The translations under genes and the position numbers were made by a program. DNA of 64,000 nt from Syngnathus acus (Eukaryota; Chordata; Actinopteri; Syngnathiformes; Syngnathidae), in the NCBI RefSeq assembly GCF_901709675.1, contig NC_051087.1, positions 4,332,001 to 4,396,000 on the forward strand. Direction: 5' to 3'. This document shows, one piece after another, positions 53,003 through 64,000 of this stretch (positions are counted from its first letter, which is position 1; every line of letters starts with the position of its first letter). The notes below the pieces were generated by a model. It had not been told where the DNA came from. It saw only the letters and a program-made list of their open reading frames with translations, and made no database searches.

Positions 53003-53332
53003 CACCGGTGTCAAACTCAAGGCCCGGTGGCCAGATACGGCCCGCCACATCATTTTATGTGGCCCGCAAAGACAGATTGTGCATCAACTTCATGTGTCAT
53101 TACTAGAATTGCAAATTGTCTTCACTTTTAATATCTTTTTTTTTTCATATTTGACCAGTTTTTACTCGTCTGATTTGAAAAGGAGTTATTTGTCAGTTTG
53201 TTTTGTAACTTTTACTGTATATAATATGAGGTGCTAATACATTTATTTGGATTGACAGTCATAATGGCCCTCCGAAAGAAGCTATGACTACAATGCGGCC
53301 CGCGAAAAAAAAAAAAGAGTTTGACACCCCTG
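53003..53332. mobile_element. hAT-like non-autonomous element with perfect target duplication
   Basis: A 330-bp element with imperfect inverted ends (CACCGGTGTCAAACTCAAGG and AGAGTTTGACACCCCTG) is flanked on both sides by the same 8 bases, CCTTAGAT (52995-53002 and 53333-53340). Eight-base target duplications are diagnostic of hAT transposons. Subterminal GGCCCG motifs are present. There is no transposase. It lies in evi5l intron 1. Confidence 0.88.
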
Positions 53333-53503
53333 CCTTAGATGATGAGCTCAGAGCTCAAGGGCGCTCCACCAGCCTTGCCTCCAGGGCGACCTTCTCGGTA
53401 ATGTGTGGCTAGCCGTTTGATACATGGGATGTCTAAAGTTCTTGTCATCCGTGAAATTGTCAAGCTGCTCGAGACTTATTTTGTTATAAATTAACTACAC
53501 AAA

Positions 53504-53526
53504 TTGGATGGATGGATGGATGGATG
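53504..53526. repeat. (GGAT)5 microsatellite
   Basis: Five tandem GGAT units in evi5l intron 1. Confidence 0.8.
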
Positions 53527-54752
53527 GTTGTTTTGATCAACATGTTGACCCCCACGCAACCCATTCGCTCCATTGACGGATATAGACGTCAAACTTCAGT
53601 TTTAACTGATACGGCAGTGATTGAGTCAACAGAATCAGATTATGTTCTTCAACGCTGCATCTGACAACTCCAGTGATTGTGTTTAAGACAGTAAGACTCA
53701 TGATTCCATACACTGGAATCGGCTACCGATTAAACCAGCTCGTCACAAACGTGTCAATGATTTAGGTTTAATGGCTGAAGCCACTGCTCTATTTCGAGAA
53801 AAAATAAAACATGGGAAGGGTTTCTCCATTTTAGTGCCTTACATACTGTTCATGTTTATCATGACAAAAGCTTTCCTGTGCTGAATTGAGTTAATAGCAT
53901 CACTCTCCAGATAATAGGTTCCCTTGAGTGCTGCTGCGAGCGGAAATGGTCTGGAAACAGCCGTGCAAACCCATCAATTACTTTACAGTTGTTGTTTGGA
54001 CTGTTTAAGTGCTAATACTGACATGTTTATTTATCACCTTCAAAAGCCGATTGAAACATTCATTGATCACACAATGACACGGGAAGCTTGAAGGACTTAT
54101 TGGCAGCTCCAAACTGGATGACAACACAATTAGCCAAGCTGTAATGTATACTGCACTTAATGTAACATTTGTTTACATCGGTACCGGTCCAGTATTTCAT
54201 AAAGCCATCAATACACATATTAAATCAACAATATTTACAGATTTTAATTGTCTCAGTCACACAAATATACAATATTCCGATTGTTTATCCCAATGACATT
54301 CTAACTCTCACATAGCTGTTGTTTGAGGTCAGAGTAGAGACAAGTACGGAATAAATAAGCTAAAGGGGTGAGTCACAAGTGCCTTTTGCTCTGCGCCCAT
54401 GAGATCAGATCAAGACTTAAAGCACCCAAAACAAAAAACAAACAACATCACCAGGAAGTGAGAAAAAGATTTGTGTCCTCTTGGGACAAAAACGTGTGAT
54501 TTGCCTTTTGCAAGCCGGAAGGATTTCACAGGAAGGCCTAAGAATCATTTCATTGTCTTCATCTTTTCTTCTTAGGTTCGAGACAAGATTACAACCAAAA
54601 AGACAATGATCAGCTTGGTCAGCAAAGCCTTGGAATTGGAATAGAGTTATTTTGAGTAGACGTGTCAGTTGGATGAATCATTACCAAAGTTTTCCTATAA
54701 CTCCCCTGCAGGGGCCCTGATGTTCTAATATACATACAGAGGACACGCGTAG

Positions 54753-55136
54753 TACCGTATTTTCCAGACTATAAGGCGCACCTAAAAACCTACAATTTTC
54801 TCAAAAGCCGACAGTGCGCCTTATAGTCCGGACCGGACTTATATATGGACCAAATTCCTAAATTTAAACTGGCCCAAAGCATTGTGTCATGAAATCAATC
54901 ATAAGTGGCCTGCTGAAGACTATGAATCATGAATCAAAAAGACTATGGATCATTATTTTGTGATTATAAAGTAATTTGTTGCGTTTGAAGTTGAAATAAA
55001 AAAGATAAAATGGAGAATGATTTGGATTAAAAATCTGACATGATGCATTAATGGTGCGCCTTATAGTTCGGTGCGCCTTATATAAGGACAAAGTTTTAAA
55101 ATGGGCCTTAGAGTCCGGTGTGGTGCAGTCCGGAAT
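54753..55136. mobile_element. MITE with TACCGTATTTTCC terminus and GGCGCAC/GTGCGCC repeats
   Basis: The left end TACCGTATTTTCCAGACTAT continues as AAGGCGCACC. Complementary GTGCGCCTTATAGT words occur near 54815, 55053 and 55070. The right end (GCAGTCCGGAATAATTTT) is decayed. It is a common type of small teleost DNA element; the exact family is not known to me. A SINE fragment follows directly at 55139. Confidence 0.6.
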
Positions 55137-55138
55137 AA

Positions 55139-55320
55139 TTTTCTGAACCGCTTAATCCTCACAAGAATCGCAGGGCACATATAAACAAACAAACATCCAT
55201 CCATAAAGTTTGGGGAGGTCAATCAGCCGGCATGATTTTGGAATGCGTGACGAAAACCGTGCAGGCACGGGGAGAACATGCAAACTCCACACAGGAAGGC
55301 CAGAGTCTAAAATGGAGTAA
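55139..55320. repeat. SINE-like fish repeat fragment
   Basis: Contains AACCGCTTAATCCTCACAAG, GGGGAGAACATGCAAACTCC and ACACAGGAAGGCC, the reverse-orientation version of the repeat at 36085-36235 and 56450-56645. Confidence 0.6.
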
Positions 55321-56449
55321 CCACTTTCGGCTCGCATTTCAAACAGCAGCATGACCTCCACAAATGCTTCAGCATTTTCCATAATTAACAAGTCTCTGTC
55401 ACCAACATGACAGCTCATCTTCCGTACTAAGCGGGCCTGCCTTGTAACTAGGAGACCCGAACAGGCCAGCCCGCCGTGTGCAGTCAATCCACGTTTGAGG
55501 CGGAATTAACATCTGTGGTCTTAAATGACATCTCCTCCCGGGAGGGAGTGCATATACCACCGGCTTCCCACGACAGCAGCATGGTTGTGTAACAGTGTAA
55601 GACGAGAGCAGGACAACACAACATGGCCATGCGACATCATTCCCCCCCCCCCCAACAAATAAGAATGCAGATACTGGGTATGCTAGTGAACATGAATGTC
55701 GGTGTCTTGTTTGACAGGACATGCGACGGAATGCAGCACGGAAAACGAGCACACATGTTAAAACGAGGAGGAGTGGAACGTTTAGACATTTATGTCGACA
55801 TCCATCGATGGGCCTGTGTTGTAGTTTAGCAGTGCAATTTGACACGAGCAGCCAAGGTGGTCCCGCAACAACATTGTCACCGAGCTAAATGAATGCAAAT
55901 AGAAAACATGAATGCTTACCAAACGCGTTTTTCCATTCCGCGCCAGCGCAGTTTGAGTCTCCCTGAATAAATATTAACACCGATCCTGGTATCGGCTAAT
56001 TAATTTAATCCTAATTTAATGGACCGTCGAAGACGACACACACCCGGGTAGCGTCCAACGCAGTGCCATCCCTCCCGGCGCTGTCAGCCCCGACTGCTAT
56101 GCTCGATCCGAATTTAAGCCGACAGGAATAGGTTAACAACATGTATATATTTTTAGTTTGGAATCAGCTGTTATAAACATGACAACAAGAAACGTGGCGT
56201 TGCCGAAGACTCAACATTGGGATCGGCAGTATCAATCTCGACGGGGAAATCATTTCGGAATTAGGATGGCAGGCAGACTTCGGAAGGAGGAACGAGCCAA
56301 TCAGCGGGGGGAGCTAGGACGGATTGACAACTCACCAGCCAATCGCCTGCTAAAACTGCAGGTCGTTACGAGGAGGAACAGCCAATCACCGTCGATATTT
56401 ATTCTGATGAAAGGCGGGGTTTGCAGGTGTTGGGCAGAGGTGCTCTCAT

Positions 56450-56645
56450 AGATAGGGGCGGCGCAGTGGAGCATAATGCAGAGGTTTCTGGTTTGACCCC
56501 GGCTCGTGGAGTCTACATGTTCTCCCTGTGTCTGCGTGGGTTTTCTCCTGGTCCTCCGGTTTCCCCCCAAATTCCGAAAACATGCATGATAGGCCGATTG
56601 AGCGCAACAAATTGGGTGCGAATTGACAGGCGGAACGATACGGAC
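56450..56645. repeat. SINE-like fish repeat in the evi5l-ddx39a divergent spacer
   Basis: Carries the words CTACATGTTCTCCCTGTGTC, TGCGTGGGTTTTCTCC, CCGGTTTCCCCCC and AAACATGCATGATAGGCCGA in the usual order of a widespread teleost SINE/LINE tail. Seen directly; family unnamed. Confidence 0.65.
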
Positions 56646-56949
56646 AAATAAACAGATAGCATGCATGCACACATAATTGGTAAATTGATTTCTGAAGGGG
56701 TTACAGCTCCTCGAGCCCCGGTGTAGAGCCATCCCTGTTTATCATCCTCTCCGTTTTAGATGCTTTGCCACCATCTTGTGGAACCAGTAACACGCGGCTG
56801 CTCACCGAACAACAGCTGGAGGCCCACAGATGACTACTTCAGGATTATCCGTACATTTAAAAACTGACTATATTCCGTTTTGTTATGATGGATTAATTAT
56901 ACCAAACAATCAATAATCAACCCTAGATTATCCAATCAAGTCGTTGCAA

Positions 56950-57181
56950 CAAAGCTGTATTCAATAAAATATATGTAAAAGTGAAATGTTGAATTAGTTG
57001 TACTCCTGCATTTGTTACGTTTCTTATAACGCAGTAACAAGCTCACGCGAGAGTGCCTATGTCGATGGGTACTTGAATGCAACGCGGATGTGTGCGGCTC
57101 ACTGTGCCGTGAATACTTGCTAGCGTGCAGAGTCATTTCTTCGACGTCGCTGGGACAAACAAAGAATAAAGCTTTTTGAAG
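56950..57181 (+). promoter_or_regulatory. ddx39a: Promoter and noncoding exon 1 of ddx39a
   Basis: A donor (TTTTTGAAG/GTAATT) at 57181 ends a noncoding exon that pairs with the acceptor CCCCCACAG directly before the ATG at 57791. The upstream sequence has scattered CpGs and a CGACGTCG element at ~57147; no TATA box is evident. The 57.18-57.79 kb intron is CpG-containing but carries no exon. Confidence 0.5.
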
Positions 57182-57790
57182 GTAATTTAAGCGCGTTTAA
57201 TATGGTCACCCATACAAGTTACCATATAAGCATAGACATGCGCAACATCTGCTTCCTTTTACTCGTTGTTATTGTTATTGTTGTGCAATTGTAAAATAGG
57301 CCCCAGTTGATGCTTGCGCGCTAGCTAACAGGCTAACCTAGACAAGCTAACCGCGCTAACGCGCGGTCGATTTTCTCGACAGAAATCCTCTTATTTTACC
57401 GCTGACTCCGAGCTGTTTGTTCATAAAAAAAATAAAAATACAAATCACGAATGCAAAGCAACGTCACCGTGTCGTTCCATGAGCTACTGTTGAATTTAAA
57501 TCGTGCTCCGCATTTAGGTGCTAGCTTGCTAGCGAGCCGCGATGAACGAAGGGTAAAGCGGCTCCATTGAGCACGCTGTGCGTCGTTTTACGGCTAAGTG
57601 ATTAGGCCTATTAAACATTTCTTATTAATAACGAGGTATGGTAATCACTTGGTTCGAAAACTTCACGTCTCCGTTTGATGCGGCCTGCCTGGATTTGGAG
57701 TCTTTTGCACATTTTCTAGCCTGAAATATATTGGCGCGAGTAATGTTAACGCAGAGATGATCCTGACTGAAATGTTAAACTCCCCCACAG

Positions 57791-60251
<2,461 letters not shown>

Positions 60252-60420
60252 ATCTGAAGTTTCCAGTGATGTCCCTCAAGTGTTTTTTTTTTTGGGTTAA
60301 GGAAAACAAGAAGCAGTGTCTCACTGCCACTACATGTTGGCAAGTTTATTTTTTTTAATTTTAACATGTTGTTGCTTGTTTTAGTGTTTTTCTTTTTAAG
60401 CCATGTTGCTTGGTTGAGGA

Positions 60421-60426
60421 AATAAA
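60421..60426 (+). terminator. ddx39a: Poly(A) signal of ddx39a
   Basis: AATAAA 170 bases downstream of the ddx39a stop, followed within 25 bases by a T/GT-rich stretch. Confidence 0.7.
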
Positions 60427-60439
60427 CATTTTATACCTT

Positions 60440-61985
60440 ATTTTGTTAGTGAAGTCTCATTTATTGTCAGTGTATTTGGCTGAGCACACATTTAAAAACA
60501 AACCTTAGGAAATGTTATTACTGTTCAAAACAATTAACCTACAAATGCCAATAAAATATTTGCTCAAATGTTTTTTTCCTATTAATGTAATTCTTACGAC
60601 TTTACAGAAACTAAAATATGGGGTCATGCAAATCCTTCTGAGTTGGGTTTCTGTAGTAATTGGTCCTCTCCAACAGAGGGCAGTGTTTCATCAAAAGAGC
60701 TTTGCTTCCAAAAAGCGTTCATTTTTTTTCTCCCAAAAAAGCCTTAGCCTTACTATACAATTTGAGATTGTAAAGTGATAGCTGCACCTGGAGACTAGTG
60801 TAAAGGAAATGGGTGAAAACAATGAGGAAAATGACAATATGCTGAGGGTAACAGCTCACAGCAAGGTTTTATTTTTTTGAATGGGGGAAGAAAAGAACTT
60901 TTCATTTTTGAAACAATGTACTTAATTTATAAAATCTCAATTATGAAGTATTAACTGAACAAGTTAATTTTAAAATTTGTGTACTGAACTTTGAACTAGT
61001 TCATGTAGAAAACAAACTTTCCCAATACTGACACTAATAATTAAATGACATGATAAAGAGTAAATAAAGTACTGCTACATAGCCTGTCCAAACGTTGCTA
61101 AACATTTCTTTCCATTTCTGAAATGGTTAAATCACCTCAAAATAGATGTTAGCATGAAGCTCGCACTCAAAGCCTCTATTTGGAGGAATTGTTTATTAGT
61201 TCTCAAACTGCTGCTTACTTTTTTTACTTCCATCATAGAGCGACACTCGAATCTGTCTCTTTTGCTCTCTTATTTTCTCTTTAATGATAACTTTTCCTGT
61301 ATGGCTGCTACAGGTCATGCAGGAAGGAGGATTTGCATCCATATTATTGTGGAATATTTTTTCTGTGCAACACTGTAGTTTCATATACTGCCACCAGGGC
61401 CGTTTATGAATATTGATTGAAACTTGCAGTCGGCTAGAACGAGGGCCACTCGCATCGGAAGTCATCGCTGTACAGCGAACCTCGACTTTTCGCTGGTCTC
61501 GGGACCGAACCGTGCTACGACAATCCGCAAGTAGTTGACGGTGACACCAGCAAAACTGCTTAGAAAGATCACAAGAAGGCAAAGGAGCAATTTTGTGTCA
61601 ACTCCCTTCAGCAAATCTCAAAGTGAGTTTTTCTGTAAATCACAAAAAAGCAAAAAAAAATTGAAAAATCTAAATTGTGAATAAGCACAGGTACACACAG
61701 AAAACATTGCTGCGTGAACCCCACTTAACACAATGTCCTTTTTTTTTTTTTTTTTTAAATTGCTGCTTACATTTGAAGTCAGTATTCAAAGTGCCTTACA
61801 AAGCGTTTCCTCTTGCGGGCAGTCGGGAGGGTCTCAAAATATCCAAGTCGGAATAAGCAAGCTTATCCCTCGTGAGGCAGGGAGGTCCAGGGCTGCATCA
61901 GGGCTCTAATTTAGCACCCACGTCTGAACAAGGACACCCTGGGACACACACATTACAACCGGGGGGGAGCGGGAGGAGCTTCCTC
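60440..61985. other. Spacer between ddx39a and the CCN-like gene
   Basis: No exon recognised on either strand. It probably includes the 3' UTR of the minus-strand CCN-like gene; a minus-strand AATAAA near 60863 is one candidate signal. The stretch at 61450-61720, with TACAGCGAACCTCGACTTTT and related words, looks like a decayed dispersed repeat. Confidence 0.4.
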
Positions 61986-61986
61986 C

Positions 61987-61995
61987 TATATAAAA
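61987..61995 (+). promoter_or_regulatory. Plus-strand TATA-box-like motif inside the CCN-like 3' region
   Basis: CTATATAAAAC lies about 40 bases beyond the stop of the minus-strand CCN-like gene. It is preceded by a GC-rich stretch and the near-palindrome GGAGGAGCTTCCTCC. This is a textbook core-promoter layout for an antisense transcript, but a chance match is quite possible. Confidence 0.25.
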
Positions 61996-62035
61996 CCCGT
62001 CTCGTCGTCTCATTTCGAGTCAAACCTCTGAGAAA

Positions 62036-63188
62036 TCACTGCTTGTCTAAGAAGTGATGCGTGTCTCCATGCATCCTACGCTGCGGCGGCATGGCCACGT
62101 CGTTCAGGTGGCCGCAGGCCTCCTCGCTGCATTTGCACGACTGGATGAACATGGCAGACCTCCGCAGGCGCTGGCCGTCCGGGCAGACCAGGTCGATTGG
62201 CAGGGTGCGGGTGCGTCGCGGCGAGCAGCAGCGTCCGTCCGAACAATGGCCGCAGAAGTTTGGCCGGTAGAAGCGCACGCTCAGGCATTCGCCAAAGGAC
62301 AGGCGGAGCGGCGATGGGGATTTTTGCATGGCGGAGCACTTCTTGCCTCTCTGTAGTTGGAAAAATAACACAAAAAGTATGTTACACACAATACATATCA
62401 CGTTTGTGCAATTGTGCCTTGGATAAAGATAATTAAAAATATTTATTTTCTCATTCAAAAGAATGAAAATCAGTTTTTGTTTTCCTAACAAGCTTGCGCA
62501 ATACAGATTTTACCATGCATTGTAATGAATAGCTATGATGTTTCAGAAAGAAAAAAAAAATCCACCTTGAATGTAAAATTTCACTGCAGACAGTTAAAGC
62601 TAAGCAAGCATGGCAAAGAGCTCCCGGTGTATTTCCAACACAGAGAATGAATACAGACGGGCCAGCACACGGGAGCTTAGCTCTGGACAGTTGCTTGGCA
62701 GGAATGGCCGGGCTGTGTGGAGGGAGGGAGGGAGGGAGGGAGGCTGCCTATATACACACTAAAATTAACTCAAACACACTGGCAGAGCAAATAAGCTCTG
62801 TGCAGTACAATAGCATGAACATGGTGAAAGCTTCTAAAACCAGAAATGCACAACAGTAAAATTGATTTTTGTCAAAGGAAGTAGTGGTACATTCATCTCG
62901 ACATCTCCAAAAGTGGTTCTCATACTTTGTGAGGTCCTGGGTCCCTGCATTTTTTTTTTTTTTGGAGGGGTGTAAAGTGTCCTGACCAGAATTATAATAG
63001 TTCTGAAATGTCATTGTAGTTTATGTACGTATGTATTTGTTTGTTTTTATTTTACTTTGTAGAGAAAGTACAACTAGAAAGTAGGTTTATGAAATCAAAC
63101 AAGGTCAGATAAGAGATTGTACGATTTTCTGCGGTCAGATGTTATCGTAAGGTGTGGAGGTTATTTGATAAGCGCCAATAGGCTATAA

Positions 63189-63286
<98 letters not shown>

Positions 63287-63867
63287 GACTACACACACAC
63301 ACGCACAAAATATTCCTCAAGGTTACCTTGCTCGGAAAAGGGAGAACGGTGCTGCACGGCCGCACCATACAGAGTCTGGTCTCTCTTTCCAGCTTGCACC
63401 CGGGGTTCTTGTTGGTAAGGCGGGAGGAGACGCCCGTCCCGCAGCTACGTGAACACTGGGACCAATCGGTGGTGAGGACAGGGCATTTCTCCTGGTGGCC
63501 CCACACTGAAAAGAATCACCGAAAATCACATTTACAATGGTATAGCGGTGCCTCTGTGTCATCTTCAAGTTATGATGTGATTTTCACATTTGTGTATTAT
63601 ACATTAAAAAGTTTTATTTGACTTTGGACACTAAAAATGTTCACCCAGAAATATAGCCAAAATTTCGCTTTAAGAATTTGGAATCTTTCTTTTTTTAAAG
63701 CGTATTTACAGTAGTCAGCCAGATATTGTCATCTCACCTGGCAGGTGTTTGTAGCCACGTTCAGCCTCCCAGCCACTCGCCTTAACGGGCGCAATCTCAT
63801 TGGTCACCGGCAGATCGTTTTTATCCAGCCGAGGGGCGGGACGGCGCTCCGGTTTGTGTTGCCGTCT
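62036..63867 (-). CDS. ccn1-like: CCN1-like matricellular protein, 3' exons only (truncated by window edge)
   Basis: Three in-frame exons are visible: 63867-63738 (hinge), 63505-63327 (thrombospondin type-1 domain, [14 protein letters not shown] and [11 protein letters not shown]) and 62350-62036 (cystine-knot C-terminal domain, [29 protein letters not shown]). These are the last parts of a CCN protein, a secreted regulator that binds integrins, heparan sulfate and growth factors. The IGFBP and VWC exons must lie beyond the right edge. The cysteine pattern is intact and the C-terminus is [26 protein letters not shown] and the IQSCKC block look closer to CCN1 than CCN2. An intron separates hinge from TSP1 coding sequence. 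Its neighbours suggest a 19p13-side duplicate of CCN1. Confidence 0.85.
62715..62745. repeat. (GGGA)n microsatellite
   Basis: Six or so GGAG/GGGA units in the intron of the CCN-like gene. Confidence 0.8.
63192..63278. repeat. (GA)n microsatellite in CCN-like intron
   Basis: About 43 uninterrupted GA units, reading as (TC)n in the CCN-like transcript. The tract starts about 50 bases downstream of the TSP1-exon donor (63326). Confidence 0.95.
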
Positions 63868-64000
63868 CTTTGGAACAAACCACAAGAACAATTTGCTGTT
63901 ATTAGGAATCTTTTGGAATGGGCAAGTACAGATATCAACTATTGGTATCATGTCGATTCAGCGTAATTGTGAGGCTAACTGTGATCCAGACATGCTAACC

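Larger units (their letters stand above)
51071..56130 (-). promoter_or_regulatory. evi5l: evi5l 5' UTR, intron 1, noncoding exon 1 and promoter
   Basis: A pyrimidine-rich acceptor near 51071 (CTCTTCAG) begins the exon containing the start codon. A minus-strand consensus donor (CGTTTG/GTAAGC) at 55920 ends a likely noncoding exon 1. A CpG-rich block at 55930-56120 is the probable promoter. The 4.8-kb intron between holds a hAT-like element, a GGAT repeat, a MITE and a SINE fragment but no other exon that I can support. Confidence 0.45.

Noticed and set aside
62054-62356. 100-codon plus-strand frame
   Set aside because: Antisense of the CCN cystine-knot exon, with no similarity of its own; kept only as a comment on the TATA-like motif.
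63183-63621. Open frames encoding poly(Arg-Glu) and poly(Ser-Leu)
   Set aside because: Translation of the (GA)n repeat; the true coding part is the TSP1 exon 63327-63505 on the minus strand.

Overview
This window is nuclear DNA of a vertebrate, almost certainly a compact-genome ray-finned fish. The genes are split by short GT-AG introns, promoters are CpG-rich, and microsatellites and small DNA transposons or SINEs are scattered throughout. The gene set is vertebrate (mucolipin, EVI5L, GFI1-type zinc fingers, DDX39, CCN). I cannot name the species. No bacterial, phage or plasmid features were seen.

Nine protein-coding genes could be assembled exon by exon. For the eight complete ones the predicted exon lengths sum to a multiple of three, with every junction in frame. 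Left to right: two tandem copies of a C19orf67 (UPF0575) gene (+ strand, 6.9-9.1 kb and 10.3-12.4 kb); a PRR36/BTBD8-C-terminal-type gene (-, 14.0-20.8 kb coding, noncoding first exon near 25.3 kb); mcoln1, the lysosomal TRPML1 channel (-, 28.8-35.0 kb); pglyrp2, a secreted peptidoglycan amidase (+, 36.0-39.1 kb); a GFI1-family SNAG/zinc-finger repressor (-, 39.4-40.6 kb); evi5l, a Rab GAP (-, 44.0-51.0 kb, noncoding first exon near 55.9 kb); ddx39a, an mRNA-export helicase (+, 57.8-60.3 kb); and the 3' half of a CCN1-like matricellular gene (-, 62.0 to 63.9 kb, running off the right edge). The first 5 kb holds no gene I can recognise, apart from one weak candidate first exon near 5.2 kb on the minus strand.

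The order matches parts of human 19p13 (C19orf67, PRR36, MCOLN1, PGLYRP2, EVI5L, DDX39A). It also contains a GFI1-type gene beside evi5l and a CCN1-type gene nearby. In human the corresponding neighbourhood GFI1-EVI5, with BTBD8, MCOLN2/3 and CCN1, lies on 1p22, a 2R paralogon partner of 19p13. The simplest reading is that this fish keeps the 19p13-side duplicates of GFI1 and CCN1 that mammals lack; the GFI1 copy is reduced (finger 2 missing, finger 6 broken).

Other points worth attention: a (TG)48 tract directly abutting a 3' splice site in the second C19orf67 copy; two CLEAR-type E-boxes just upstream of mcoln1; interlocked opposite-strand poly(A) signals between pglyrp2 and the gfi1-like gene; a conserved 33-nt microexon in evi5l; a 38-codon internal duplication in one C19orf67 copy; and a hAT-like element with a perfect 8-bp target duplication. 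The genes are otherwise functionally unrelated neighbours. I see no operon-like or single-pathway system here.
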